64,000 bases of DNA. Origin: Cutibacterium modestum (lineage in GTDB: Bacteria > Actinomycetota > Actinomycetes > Propionibacteriales > Propionibacteriaceae). Location of the stretch: the NCBI RefSeq assembly GCF_008326345.1, contig NZ_BJEN01000001.1, positions 124,001 through 188,000 on the forward strand. The letters are read 5' to 3'. Position 1 is the first letter of the stretch. Each line of letters opens with the position of its first letter. Position numbers and translations under genes: made by a program. Under the pieces are notes generated by a model, which saw only the letters and a program-made list of their open reading frames with translations, was not told where the DNA came from and made no database searches. Of the stretch, positions 17,269 through 26,874 are shown piece by piece.

Positions 17269-17520
17269 TCAGGAACGACGCACGCGGGAGCGGGACTGAC
17301 GACGCTTGATGGCGCGTCGCTCATCCTCACTCATGCCGCCCCACACACCGTGATCCTGGCCGGCTTCCAGAGCCCAAGTCAGGCAGTCGGCGCGAACCTC
17401 ACACCGGGCACAGACCTTCTTCGCCTCCTCGATCTGAGCAAGGGCCGGGCCAGTGTTCCCAATCGGAAAGAACAACTCGGGATCCTCACTCAGGCAGGCA
17501 GCCCTGTGGCGCCAGTCCAT
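17269..17520 (-). CDS. whiB1: WhiB-family iron-sulfur regulator, WhiB1 type
   Basis: An 83-residue protein with the four cluster cysteines at positions 9, 37, 40 and 46 (RAACL, then VCARCEVRADC), the same spacing as Mycobacterium WhiB1. The GVWGG turn (DHGVWGGMSEDERR) and a basic tail RRQSRSRVRRS for DNA contact follow. WhiB1 binds the housekeeping sigma factor and its 4Fe-4S cluster reacts with nitric oxide. The start is ATG 17520 with AGAGG close upstream; an upstream extension in frame is unlikely to be translated. It is convergent with pdtaS, 47 bases apart. Confidence 0.93.
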   Translation of the reverse strand: MDWRHRAACLSEDPELFFPIGNTGPALAQIEEAKKVCARCEVRADCLTWALEAGQDHGVWGGMSEDERRAIKRRQSRSRVRRS

Positions 17521-17800
17521 GCCTCTTCGACTCCTTCTCCCCGGTGTAACCCAGGGCACGTGTGATGGTGCGGGCGGATGACCCGTCGTGCCGCATGGCC
17601 GACGGAGCGGCTATACGGCAGGTAGCCATGAAAGTCTGGCAACCGTCGACTCCTTTGACAAGAGCATCCGCCGTAGGACGAACATCCTCGCACGAATCAC
17701 TCAGACATGATGAACGTTGGTCCGGATGAGCACGCTATGAGGAGTTCGCAGCCAGTTCGATTATGATACGTCCTCGGTCCACCCGCGCAGGAGCAAAACC

Positions 17801-18196
17801 ATGATTCCGTTAAGTGAACACGATGCGCGACCGTCTGTCGGTCATGGTGGGGTCCCCGCGGCCGTGTTGGTCGCCGCTGGTGGAACCTGGATCAGCTCTA
17901 TGGCTTTAGTTGTCGTGGCCGCCAGAGTAATCGCATCGGGCCGAGACGCCTTTGGTGCTGGGGTAGGGGCCATGCTCCTCATCTACGCGGGTCTCGTCGC
18001 CCTCGTTGGATGGCTAGCTATCAAAGGTCGGTCCTCGGCTCAGGGATTGCTCGTGGCGAGCGGGCTCCTGCACCTGGTGGTGTTGGTGTCGATGCAACGT
18101 TCCGGCGGGCCAGTGTGGTTCTGGGCCTTGGCTGTCCTCCCGGCGACAGTCGTCGCTTCTTTGGTGCCGCAGTCTCGGATCTGGCTCAGAGGCTGA
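17801..18196 (+). CDS. Small four-helix membrane protein, unknown function
   Basis: A 131-residue hydrophobic protein with about four membrane segments (roughly residues 20-45, 52-74, 82-100 and 105-125) and a short hydrophilic N-terminus. I do not recognise a family. ATG 17801 is preceded by AGGAGC at 10 bases. It stands alone between whiB1 and the DUF6104 gene, with about 240 bases upstream in which I see no clear promoter. Confidence 0.7.
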   Translation: MIPLSEHDARPSVGHGGVPAAVLVAAGGTWISSMALVVVAARVIASGRDAFGAGVGAMLLIYAGLVALVGWLAIKGRSSAQGLLVASGLLHLVVLVSMQRSGGPVWFWALAVLPATVVASLVPQSRIWLRG

Positions 18197-18253
18197 TGGT
18201 AGCCCCCAGGGCCAAGAGCAGGCTCAATTGGGGTGAGGCTGGGTATCTGTCGC

Positions 18254-18430
18254 TCAGTCGTCCTCGTCGTCGAGACGGGCGAGGAAAGTAGCAAAACGCT
18301 CCACGGGAACCTCAAACTCGGGGTTGAGGTCGACGAAGTGACGCAACTCGTCGGCGAGCCAGGCGAAGGTGATCTCCTCGTCTCCACGACGGTCTTCTAG
18401 TTCCTCGATACCTCTGTCGGTGAAATACAT
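18254..18430 (-). CDS. DUF6104 family protein
   Basis: A 58-residue acidic protein beginning MYFTDRGIEELEDRRGDEEI and ending LARLDDEDD, which matches the conserved small actinobacterial family DUF6104 from end to end. Function is unknown. ATG 18430 is chosen because it aligns with the family start; the frame opens 9 codons earlier, inside a strong hairpin (18437-18488). In other actinobacteria this family lies next to kgd, as here. Confidence 0.85.
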   Translation of the reverse strand: MYFTDRGIEELEDRRGDEEITFAWLADELRHFVDLNPEFEVPVERFATFLARLDDEDD

Positions 18431-18436
18431 GGCCCC

Positions 18437-18488
18437 CATCATGCACCACTGCGCCATCTCCTATTAGATGGCGCAGTGGTGCATGATG
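18437..18488 (-). terminator. Perfect 23-base-pair hairpin between kgd and the DUF6104 gene
   Basis: Bases 18437-18459 and 18466-18488 are exact reverse complements, with the loop CCTATT. The arm begins CATCATGCACCACTGCGCC. It lies 10 bases past the kgd stop and directly before the DUF6104 start. There is no T run, so it may act as a strong terminator, a 3' stability element for kgd, or an attenuator for the small gene. Confidence 0.6.
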
Positions 18489-18498
18489 TCGGGGTCGC

Positions 18499-21400
18499 TC
18501 AGGCAAGAGCCTTCTCGAGCAACTCTTGTTCTTCCCGGATATGGACGCTGTGCTGGCCCACCGAGGGAGCGGAGGACGGCGGGCGGGTGATGGCAGTCAA
18601 TCCGTCAAGGAATCCTGGCAGCTTCTCCGACATAGCCTGAGGCAGGTGGGTCAGCATGTAGTACCAGGCGCCCTGGTTCTCTGGCTCTTCTTGGACCCAG
18701 CGGACATCGGTGACGTTGGTGTAGAGCGCGAGGACCTCAGCCAACTCCTCCACCGGTAGCGGGTAAAGACGCTCCATCGGGATAATGGCGAGCTGTCCGT
18801 CAAGACCGGCGGCCTTACGCTGGCTGACCAGCCCCCACCGCACTTTGCCAGAGCACAAGATAATCTTTGTGACGGCTGATGGATCGGTAATTGATGGGTC
18901 AGGGAGAACTGGACGCCACCTACCGGTGGTGAACTCTTCCGGATCCGAGGTCGCCATCTTGTTGCGCAGCATCGATTTCGGCGTTGCGATAACGACTGGA
19001 CGATGCATATTGACGTAGGCGTGCTGACGTAGCAAGTGGCTATAGCTTGCCGGGGTCGAGGGCTGGCAGACGGCCAGCGCGTCCTCGCTGCACAGGTTGA
19101 GGAAACGTTCTAGCCGGGCCGACGAGTGGTCAGGTCCCTGACCTTCGTAACCGTGCGGCAGGAGCAACACGACTCCGGACTTTTGACCCCACTTGGAGCC
19201 GGCCGAGGCGATGAACTCGTCGATGATCGTCTGAGCATCGTTGGCGAAGTCGCCGAATTGGGCTTCCCACAGCACCAAAGAATCCGGACGGGCAACAGAG
19301 TAGCCGTACTCAAATCCCATAGCCGCGTATTCGTTGAGCGGAGAGTCGAAGATGTCGAGATGCGCCTGTTCGCCGCCGAGGTGGTTAACCGGGACGTAGA
19401 ACTCGCCGGTCTCGTGATCCACCAGCGCGGCAAAACGCTGGGAGAAAGTGCCACGACGGCTGTCCTGGCCGGCTAGTCGTACGTGCACACCGTCACGCAA
19501 TAGAGAGCCCAACGCGATCATCTCTCCGGTGGCCCAGTCAATGCCGCCTTCGCGGATGTGCTTGGCGCGCCGTGTCATCTGTGGGGCGACCTTGGGGTGA
19601 ACGTTGAAGGCCTCTGGCAAGTTCTCATGGGCCCGGGCGACGGCTTCCATCGTGTCAGGTTCGACCTTCGTCTGGTGCAGACCGCTGTGCTTGACCGGGT
19701 AGTCCGGCACACCGCTGTATGGCTTAGGCGTCGAGGTGGCCTCGCGAACCTCCTTGAACACCGTCTCCAGACGAGAGCGGAACTTTGACATTACAGCCTC
19801 GGCGTCCTCGGTAGTGATATCGCCACGACCGATCAGACTCTCGGTGTAGAGCTTACGGGTCGAGCGCTTCTCAGCGATAAGGCCGTACATATGTGGCTGG
19901 GTGAAGCTCGGATCATCACCCTCGTTATGACCGCGGCGGCGATAGCACACCACGTCAACGACGACGTCGCGATGGAAGGTCTGGCGGTAGGCGTAGGCAA
20001 TACGAGCAGCGTGAACCACCGACGCGGGGTCGTCTCCGTTGACGTGAAGAACCGGTGCGCCAACAGCCTTAGCGACATCGGTGCAGTAGGTCGAAGAACG
20101 ACCGTCGCGCGGGGATGTCGTGAATCCAACCTGATTATTGACGAGGACGTGGATGGTGCCACCGGTGCGGTACCCCCCAAGTTGGCTCATCTGCAGGGTC
20201 TCGTAGACGACACCCTGACCCGCGAACGCGGCGTCACCGTGCATGAGAATGGGCAGCACCGGGAAGTTTTCGGGGTTACCAAGGGCGTCAAGCTTGGCCC
20301 GGCAGATCCCTTCAAGAACCGGATCCACGGCCTCGAGGTGGCTTGGGTTAGCAGCCACCGATGCCTTGATAGTGCTACCCGAAGCCGCGGTGAACTGGCC
20401 CTCATCACCAAGGTGGTATTTGACGTCACCGGATCCCTGAGAATTCACCGGTTCGGCATTACCCTCGAATTCACGGAAGATCTGTCCATAAGATTTCCCG
20501 ATGATGTTGGCTAATACGTTGAGACGACCGCGGTGTGGCATGCCAATGCAGACCTCGTCGAGGCTGTCGTCGGCCGCGAGATTACACAGGGCTGCCAGTA
20601 AGACGATGGCAGACTCTCCGCCTTCAAGGCTGAAACGCTTTTGACCGACGAATTTGGTCTGTAGAAAGGTCTCAAAGATCTCGGCCTCATTGAGTTGGTC
20701 GAGAATCTGCAGATGCATCTTTCGGGAGAGCGGTTGATGCTCCTTTTCGAAACGGTCCTGGAACCACTTGCGTTGGTCGTAGTCGGCGATGTGCATGTAC
20801 TCGATGCCCATCTTCGAGGCGTACGAGTCACGCAGGATCGTGAGGATCTCGCGCAGGGACATCGTTGCGCGGTGCTGACCAGCGAAGTTCGCAATCGGGA
20901 AGGTACGGTCGAAGTCCCACAGCGTCAGCCCGTGGCTGTTAAGCATGAGGTCGTGGTGGAACCGTGGCCGGTACTCGATGGGATCCAGATCAGCAGACAG
21001 ATGGCCGAAACGACGCCACGCGTCGATGAGCTCGATGACGCGGGCTTGCTTTCCCACCTGGTCAGCACGATTAGCAAGACGGTCACTTGCCCACTGAACT
21101 GGGGCGTAGGGAATACGCAACGACTCGAAGATGTCCTCGTAGAATCGATCAGCCCCCAGCAGTAGCTGATGCATGCGGCGCAGGAACTCTCCGGACTGTG
21201 CACCCTGGATGATGCGGTGGTCGTAGGTAGAGGTGAGGGTGGTTACCTTAGAGATGCCCAGTTCCGCCATTCGAGTGGGGGAGTTGCCCTGGTAGGCAGC
21301 GGGATAGTCGATCGACCCAACCCCAAGGATCATGCCCTGGCCGGGCATGAGGCGAGCGATAGAGTGGTTGGTCCCGAAGCCTCCTGGGTTCGTCAGAGAG

Positions 21401-22278
21401 GCGGTAACCCCCTTGAAATCGTCGATGGTTAACTCGTTGGTGCGACCCTTGCGGACGATGTCCTCGTAAGCGCGCCAGAAATCGAGGAAGTCCATCTGCT
21501 CGGCGCCCTTGATAGCGGGCACGACCAGCTTGCGCGACCCGTCCGAGGCAACGACGTCGATAGCCATGCCGAGGTTGATCTGATGGTTCTCGATGAGGTG
21601 CGGTTTACCGTCAATCTCGGCATACGCATTGTTCATGGCGGGCACCGTCTTGAGAGCCTGAACCATGGCATAAGCCAGAATGTGGGTGAAGGAGACCTTG
21701 CCGCCCTTGGCCTTCTTGAGGAAGGAATTGATCATGGTGCGCTGCTCAATGACCAACTGCATGGGGACGTCGCGCACCGTCGTGGCAGTCGGCATGGTCA
21801 GTGACTGATCCATATTTTTAGCGGTGCGCATGGGCGCACCCTTCATCTTCGTCACCGTCGGCTCGACCGTCTCGAGTCTGGCCCTATGCCGTGGTGCGTC
21901 TGCCGGCATCGGAGGACGAGGAGGCTGCTGTTGGGGCTTCGGGGTCGAGTTGGATGCCATGTCCTTGGCTTTCAGGGTCGTGGTGGGCGCGGGTTTCGCA
22001 GCGGGTTTTGGTGAGGACTTCGCGGCAGGCTGCGATGTAGCGTCGGGTTTAGGGGCCGGCTCGCTCGAGTCATCCTTGCTGTTAGACTGTTCGCTAGCGG
22101 CAGACTTAGCCGCCGTGTCGCCGGACTGGGTTGCCTCCTGGTGAAAGAACGTAGCCCAGGCCGGATCGACTGAATTCGGATCGTTCTGGTATTGGTCACG
22201 CATCTCTTCGATGAGCCAGTCGTTGGCTCCAAAATCAGGAGAGCTGTTGGACTTGTCGTGTGGGGCGGGACTCACCAC
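18499..22278 (-). CDS. kgd: Multifunctional 2-oxoglutarate decarboxylase/dehydrogenase (E2 domain plus E1)
   Basis: A 1259-residue actinobacterial Kgd/OdhA protein. The N-terminal helix that binds partners comes first (DWLIEEMRDQYQNDPNSVDP), then a Pro/Ala/Lys linker to about residue 110. The E2-like acyltransferase domain (about 125-365) ends with TSTYDHRIIQGAQSGEF, and there is no lipoyl domain. The E1 part has GGESAIVLLAALCN, IGMPHRGRLNVLANIIG, HGDAAFAGQGVVYET and DSRRGTFSQRFA, the thiamine diphosphate and substrate elements. It channels 2-oxoglutarate to succinyl-CoA together with Lpd (58175-59578), and may also decarboxylate it. The start is one of two adjacent GTG codons (22278 or 22275) with GGAAGAAGG upstream. 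Confidence 0.95.
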   Translation of the reverse strand: MVSPAPHDKSNSSPDFGANDWLIEEMRDQYQNDPNSVDPAWATFFHQEATQSGDTAAKSAASEQSNSKDDSSEPAPKPDATSQPAAKSSPKPAAKPAPTTTLKAKDMASNSTPKPQQQPPRPPMPADAPRHRARLETVEPTVTKMKGAPMRTAKNMDQSLTMPTATTVRDVPMQLVIEQRTMINSFLKKAKGGKVSFTHILAYAMVQALKTVPAMNNAYAEIDGKPHLIENHQINLGMAIDVVASDGSRKLVVPAIKGAEQMDFLDFWRAYEDIVRKGRTNELTIDDFKGVTASLTNPGGFGTNHSIARLMPGQGMILGVGSIDYPAAYQGNSPTRMAELGISKVTTLTSTYDHRIIQGAQSGEFLRRMHQLLLGADRFYEDIFESLRIPYAPVQWASDRLANRADQVGKQARVIELIDAWRRFGHLSADLDPIEYRPRFHHDLMLNSHGLTLWDFDRTFPIANFAGQHRATMSLREILTILRDSYASKMGIEYMHIADYDQRKWFQDRFEKEHQPLSRKMHLQILDQLNEAEIFETFLQTKFVGQKRFSLEGGESAIVLLAALCNLAADDSLDEVCIGMPHRGRLNVLANIIGKSYGQIFREFEGNAEPVNSQGSGDVKYHLGDEGQFTAASGSTIKASVAANPSHLEAVDPVLEGICRAKLDALGNPENFPVLPILMHGDAAFAGQGVVYETLQMSQLGGYRTGGTIHVLVNNQVGFTTSPRDGRSSTYCTDVAKAVGAPVLHVNGDDPASVVHAARIAYAYRQTFHRDVVVDVVCYRRRGHNEGDDPSFTQPHMYGLIAEKRSTRKLYTESLIGRGDITTEDAEAVMSKFRSRLETVFKEVREATSTPKPYSGVPDYPVKHSGLHQTKVEPDTMEAVARAHENLPEAFNVHPKVAPQMTRRAKHIREGGIDWATGEMIALGSLLRDGVHVRLAGQDSRRGTFSQRFAALVDHETGEFYVPVNHLGGEQAHLDIFDSPLNEYAAMGFEYGYSVARPDSLVLWEAQFGDFANDAQTIIDEFIASAGSKWGQKSGVVLLLPHGYEGQGPDHSSARLERFLNLCSEDALAVCQPSTPASYSHLLRQHAYVNMHRPVVIATPKSMLRNKMATSDPEEFTTGRWRPVLPDPSITDPSAVTKIILCSGKVRWGLVSQRKAAGLDGQLAIIPMERLYPLPVEELAEVLALYTNVTDVRWVQEEPENQGAWYYMLTHLPQAMSEKLPGFLDGLTAITRPPSSAPSVGQHSVHIREEQELLEKALA

Positions 22279-22464
22279 TGCCTTCTTCCGTCAAACCGTC
22301 GTCTCGAGCGCTCGCGGGGCTTCTGGATCGGCCCTTTGAGCTGCGCTGCTCTGTCTGCGTTCATAGACCCAGACGTGATGATGGTAGCCGGATTGACCAT
22401 GCCATCCCAAGAATTTAGACACATCGGGGAACCCTCGTCCCTCATCTCTAAAATGTGATATAGG

Positions 22465-23787
22465 TCACCGCTGACTACTCATGGTGTGACGTGGACCAGT
22501 TTGGGTGACAGTCGGCTGTGCGGGTACGTGCACGCGAAGGCTCGCCACCAAGGTTGCAATGCACGCCGCAAAGGTCATGAAGACCAGCACGTTGCGACTG
22601 ATGAGCAGCCAGCCGGTACTTGATGAGCCGCTCAGGATTTTTGAATAGTGCAGCGGGTACTCCTGCTGGGTCATGAAGGCGGTGACAGCCATCAGCGCGG
22701 CGACGGTCCAGCACCATGTGCGGGCCCAGGACAGGGCATCGTGATTAACAGAGGCATCGGCTGTGGTCTCAGCCGAGACGTGATCCAGGATCATTGCAAT
22801 CGGAGCGGCCCACCAGACGAAATACTGGGGAGACAGGGTTTTATTAGCGATAATGAGGGCGCCAATGATGGTGAGGTCTGCGATGACGGCAGTACGGTGA
22901 TCGAGCCCGTTGCGGTGCCACGATACAACAGCCAAACCGACGGCCAGGGCCACCGCGAATACCATAAGGACGGAGGAGATGGACTGCCAGCCAGCTACGC
23001 TCGGGCCAAAGATCTCATAGGCGTTGTACTTCGACATTTTGACGGTGTGGTCACCGTGAGAGTTCCGAAAATAGTGGAGCATCGGAATAGTGGCGGGTAC
23101 CGACTCGATCTGCAAGCCACGGTCAGATTGCCACGTCAACGGTGAGATGAGACGCTCCCACCCTCCCGCGAGAAGTGAGGCTAGAGCGAACCCAAAACCA
23201 GTGATAGCGAAGGCGACGAGACGCCGCACGGCGGCCTTATGCCGGGAGATCATGGGCAAGATAAGGAGAGCAGGCCACAATTTTGTGGCAGCGCCCAGGG
23301 CAATCATGACGCCGCAGGCTGCTGGATGGCGCCGGTACCACAGGGCTGCAAGTCCTACGCAGATTGCGGGGACCATGTCGAAGCGGTTCCACATAATCGG
23401 TCCGAGGAAGGGCGCTAGGACAATCCACCACAGTGCACCCGTGCGGTGACCGTCATGCCACATTGCCACAGCGAGGATGGCGTCGAGTAGCAGCATCGCG
23501 GTCGAAAAGGCTATTGGGAAGTAGGCGTCTCCTCCGGCCCAATAAAGCGTCCGCATGAACCACGCAACGGGCAACGGATACTCCGGCAGAACGGACGAAT
23601 CAGGCTGTCCGCTCGACATCCACCACAAGTAGTACTGGACGTCACCGATGATGTAGCTCGATGACGGTTGGATAAAAACGTGAAGCATGACGAGTCGACC
23701 CACAGTCCAGAGCGCGATTGCACCTGTCGCGGAGAACAGGGAAGCCCGAGATCCCTGGCGGGCAACTTTGACGTCATGAGATGGCAC
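22465..23787 (-). CDS. Polytopic membrane protein, probable GT87/DUF2029-type mannosyltransferase
   Basis: A protein of about 440 residues with ten or more membrane segments. The first loop carries DVQYYLWW followed later by LPEYPLPVAWFMRTLYW, an acidic residue in the first outer loop as in GT-C glycosyltransferases that use polyprenyl-phosphate mannose. GT87 (PimE-like) proteins add mannose to phosphatidylinositol mannosides or other glycolipids. The polyprenol-phosphate mannose synthase at the window end could supply its donor. GTG 23787 is a guess; the frame opens at 23832. Family assignment rests on hydropathy and few motifs. Confidence 0.65.
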   Translation of the reverse strand: MPSHDVKVARQGSRASLFSATGAIALWTVGRLVMLHVFIQPSSSYIIGDVQYYLWWMSSGQPDSSVLPEYPLPVAWFMRTLYWAGGDAYFPIAFSTAMLLLDAILAVAMWHDGHRTGALWWIVLAPFLGPIMWNRFDMVPAICVGLAALWYRRHPAACGVMIALGAATKLWPALLILPMISRHKAAVRRLVAFAITGFGFALASLLAGGWERLISPLTWQSDRGLQIESVPATIPMLHYFRNSHGDHTVKMSKYNAYEIFGPSVAGWQSISSVLMVFAVALAVGLAVVSWHRNGLDHRTAVIADLTIIGALIIANKTLSPQYFVWWAAPIAMILDHVSAETTADASVNHDALSWARTWCWTVAALMAVTAFMTQQEYPLHYSKILSGSSSTGWLLISRNVLVFMTFAACIATLVASLRVHVPAQPTVTQTGPRHTMSSQR

Positions 23788-23845
23788 GAAGTGACACCCT
23801 ACCTGGTTAAGACAGGCACACCGTGAATTCAAGCACTTGCTTGGG

Positions 23846-23917
23846 CGCTCCCGGAGGGATTCGAACCCTCGCTCCCGCCTCCGGAGGGCGGTGCTCTATC
23901 CCCTGAGCTACGGGAGC
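23846..23917 (-). tRNA. tRNA-Arg (anticodon CCG)
   Basis: The minus strand folds into a full cloverleaf. The acceptor stem is GCTCCCG with CGGGAGC, the D arm GCTCAGGGGATAGAGC, the anticodon arm CCGCC-CTCCGGA-GGCGG with anticodon CCG, and the T arm GAGGGTTCGAATCCCTC. CCA is not encoded directly after the discriminator base. It reads codon CGG. It stands where argS precedes lysA in some other actinobacteria. Confidence 0.96.
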
Positions 23918-24039
23918 CGATAGGCCCGATGGCCCCGACCTCCCACCGACTCTAGCGCACCGGTGGGGTGCTTTGCTATTCACGGTCGCGAGTATGGACA
24001 CCCTGCGATCGTGTCGGTGGCCTCTGGCAAAGTGGAATC

Positions 24040-25476
24040 ATGACGCATATGCACGTTGCCGGCTCGGTTCATGCCGATGTCGCGGCTGCCGGCCCTCAAT
24101 GGTTGACCATGCCCGACGACGTCAACGTATTGGACCCTGCGCTCTGGTCAGCATCGGCTGATCGCGGTGACAATGGAATCGTTGACGTGGCGGGGGTGGC
24201 CGTCACCGAATTGCTACGTCAATACGGGTCTCCTCTCTACGTGCTTGACGAGTCCGATTTCCGGCAGCGTGTACGGACCTTCCGCGACGCTTTTTCTGGG
24301 TGGGACGTCTACTACGCAGGCAAAGCTTTTTTAACCCGCACGATCGCCTCTTGGATTGACCAGGAGGGCCTATGCCTGGATACCTGTACCGGTGGCGAGC
24401 TCCTGACAGCTCTGCAAGGTGGGATGGATCCTGCCCGGATCGGCCTGCACGGGAATAATAAGTCAGTTGACGAACTTAAGTTGGCTCTTAGTGCGGGGGT
24501 TGGACGGATCATCGTCGACTCCTTAGATGAAATCACGCGCATTGAACAATTGTGTCGAGAAAACGGCTGGCATGCCCGCGTCATGGTGCGAGTCACAGCA
24601 GGCGTCGAGGCCCATACCCATGAATACATCGCCACTGCCCACGAGGATCAAAAGTTTGGTTTCTCCATTACCAACGGTGCAGCGATGGTTGCCATGGTGA
24701 GGTGTCACACCAGTAACGTTATCGACCTGTTGGGCATTCACTCCCACATCGGTTCCCAGATCTTCGACACCGCTGGCTTTGAGGTGGCGGCTCGGCGCAC
24801 TATGAAACTTCTTGAGCAGTTCCGCCAGGCCACCGGGAGCGCCCTCGCTGAACTCGATCTTGGCGGCGGATTCGGTATTGCTTACACCAGCCAAGATTCC
24901 CCGGCCACCGCCGAAAGCCTCGCTGAGGCACTTCGCGAGATCGTCGCTGTGGAGGCTCGGGGGAGGGGTATGGAAATTCCTCATATTTCTCTGGAGCCAG
25001 GCCGTGCGATTGTAGGGCCGACGACGATGGCCCTGTACACCGTTGGCACTGTGAAGCCAGTTGACCTGGATACCGGCGCCCAACGGATTTATGTCTCCGT
25101 TGATGGCGGAATGAGTGACAATATTCGTCCTGCCCTCTATGCCGCCGAGTACTCCGCCGTCGTCGCTAACCGAGCGTCTAAAATCGCTCCGGTACTGTGC
25201 CGCGTAGTCGGAAAGCACTGTGAGGCTGGCGACATTCTGGTGCGTGATGTGTATCTGCCCGGTGATGTTTCTCCTGGTGACGTTATCGCTGTTCCGGGAG
25301 CCGGCGCCTATTCCAGGTCAATGGCGTCGAACTACAACCATGTGCCGCGCTCGGCTGTGGTGCGAGTTGGAACAGGGGATGATCCCGACGTCTCGGTCCT
25401 GCTACGCCGGGAGAGTATCGACGACCTCCTTGCGCTTGATCCGGGGCCTGTCCGTGCAGCTGTGCAATACCCGTGA
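24040..25476 (+). CDS. lysA: Diaminopimelate decarboxylase
   Basis: A 478-residue PLP enzyme making L-lysine from meso-diaminopimelate. The PLP lysine lies in VYYAGKAFLTRTIASWI near residue 95. The glycine-rich phosphate site DLGGGFGIAYT is near 275, EPGRAIVGPTT near 325, and DGGMSDNIRPALY near 355; the C-terminal barrel has GAGAYSRSMASNYN. ATG 24040 is used; the frame is open upstream to 23968 but the added residues look spurious. It starts the long same-strand block of aspartate-family and housekeeping genes, 70 bases before hom. Confidence 0.95.
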   Translation: MTHMHVAGSVHADVAAAGPQWLTMPDDVNVLDPALWSASADRGDNGIVDVAGVAVTELLRQYGSPLYVLDESDFRQRVRTFRDAFSGWDVYYAGKAFLTRTIASWIDQEGLCLDTCTGGELLTALQGGMDPARIGLHGNNKSVDELKLALSAGVGRIIVDSLDEITRIEQLCRENGWHARVMVRVTAGVEAHTHEYIATAHEDQKFGFSITNGAAMVAMVRCHTSNVIDLLGIHSHIGSQIFDTAGFEVAARRTMKLLEQFRQATGSALAELDLGGGFGIAYTSQDSPATAESLAEALREIVAVEARGRGMEIPHISLEPGRAIVGPTTMALYTVGTVKPVDLDTGAQRIYVSVDGGMSDNIRPALYAAEYSAVVANRASKIAPVLCRVVGKHCEAGDILVRDVYLPGDVSPGDVIAVPGAGAYSRSMASNYNHVPRSAVVRVGTGDDPDVSVLLRRESIDDLLALDPGPVRAAVQYP

Positions 25477-25546
25477 CACGTCGAAGAGCTCTATTACGCA
25501 CCACCCGTGAACTTTTATCAGCTGACAACTACGAGATGAGGACGAG

Positions 25547-26872
25547 ATGACGAATATCACCGATTCCGCGTCAGTCCAGCCGATACGCGTGGCCTTGCTG
25601 GGCTGTGGGGTCGTGGGATCCCAGGTGGCCCGAATGATTGAGTCAAGGAGGGAGGATGTTACCGCTCGAGTGGGACGTCAGGTCGAGCTTGCCGGCATTG
25701 CCGTGGCCCATCCTGATCGCCCACGCCAGGGCCTCGACTCACGCCTTTTTACCGATGATCCCACAACGCTCGTCAACCAAGACGACGTGGATATCGTCAT
25801 TGAGCTCATTGGCGGCATCGACCCTGCCCGTCAACTCTTGACAGCTGCCCTGAGTAAGGGGCATTCGGTAGTGACAGCGAATAAGGCCCTGCTGGCCGCT
25901 CATGGTACTGAGTTGCATGCAGTGGCAGAGAGCAACGGCGTTGACCTGTACTACGAAGCTGCGGTGGCCGGAGCAATTCCGATCGTCCGCCCACTGCGCG
26001 AGTCTCTTGTAGGAGACCAAATCACTCGTGTCATGGGGATCGTCAATGGCACGACCAACTACATTCTCGACCAAATGACGACCACCGGCGCTGAGTTCGA
26101 TGAGGCCCTTGCCCAGGCTAAAGCTAGGGGCTATGCCGAGGCCGATCCGACGGCTGATGTAGAGGGTTATGACGCTGCGGCTAAGGCTGCGTTGTTGTCG
26201 TCGCTCGCGTTCCATACGCGGTTGCGCGGTGACCAAGTGTATCGAGAAGGGGTTACCGCGATTACCCCAGATGACATCCGCGCTGCGCGCGACATGGATT
26301 GCGTCGTCAAGCTGTTGGCTGTGTGTCAGGCTGGCCCTGATGGTATTTCGGCTCGCGTCCACCCGGCTCTCGTTCCTGCTACCCATCCGTTGGGAGGTGT
26401 TTCAGGAGCTTTCAACGCGGTATTCGTCGAGGCTCGTGAGGCCGGACATCTCATGTTCCTCGGCCCGGGAGCCGGAGGCTCTCCCACGGCGTCAGCCGTT
26501 ATGGGAGACCTTGTCACAGTGGCACGTAACCTCGTGCGAGGGGTTGCAGGTCCGCCTCAGGACGTGTACGGGGATTTCCCGATCTTGCCCATTTCCGAGG
26601 TCCACACTAGGTTCCACCTTCGCTTGCAAGTTCGTGATGAGCCCGGTGTCCTCGCCGAAGTCGCAAAGATCTTTGCCAGCCACAGTGTGTCCCTGCAAAC
26701 TGTGCAACAGTCTGCGCTGGAGGGTACTGACCGCGGTGATGGGTGGTCAGCTACCCTCAAGATTCTCACCCACGAAGCCCGAGAGTGTGACGTCCAAATG
26801 TGCGTCAATGAACTCGCCGGCCACCATTACGTCAACTCCGATCCCCGTGTTATTCGAGTGGAGGGAATGTGA
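25547..26872 (+). CDS. hom: Homoserine dehydrogenase
   Basis: A 441-residue enzyme reducing aspartate semialdehyde to homoserine. The NAD(P) motif [15 protein letters not shown] is at the N-terminus, the substrate region has [14 protein letters not shown] near residue 165 and [19 protein letters not shown] near 190, and a C-terminal ACT domain ([17 protein letters not shown]) gives likely threonine feedback. ATG 25547 follows GAGGACGAG. The gene overlaps the start region of thrC and belongs to the hom-thrC-thrB operon. Confidence 0.95.
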   Translation: MTNITDSASVQPIRVALLGCGVVGSQVARMIESRREDVTARVGRQVELAGIAVAHPDRPRQGLDSRLFTDDPTTLVNQDDVDIVIELIGGIDPARQLLTAALSKGHSVVTANKALLAAHGTELHAVAESNGVDLYYEAAVAGAIPIVRPLRESLVGDQITRVMGIVNGTTNYILDQMTTTGAEFDEALAQAKARGYAEADPTADVEGYDAAAKAALLSSLAFHTRLRGDQVYREGVTAITPDDIRAARDMDCVVKLLAVCQAGPDGISARVHPALVPATHPLGGVSGAFNAVFVEAREAGHLMFLGPGAGGSPTASAVMGDLVTVARNLVRGVAGPPQDVYGDFPILPISEVHTRFHLRLQVRDEPGVLAEVAKIFASHSVSLQTVQQSALEGTDRGDGWSATLKILTHEARECDVQMCVNELAGHHYVNSDPRVIRVEGM

Positions 26873-26874
26873 TC

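Noticed and set aside
19891-20514. Long open frame antisense to kgd
   Set aside because: Mirror of the codon bias in kgd; no recognisable domain or start signal.
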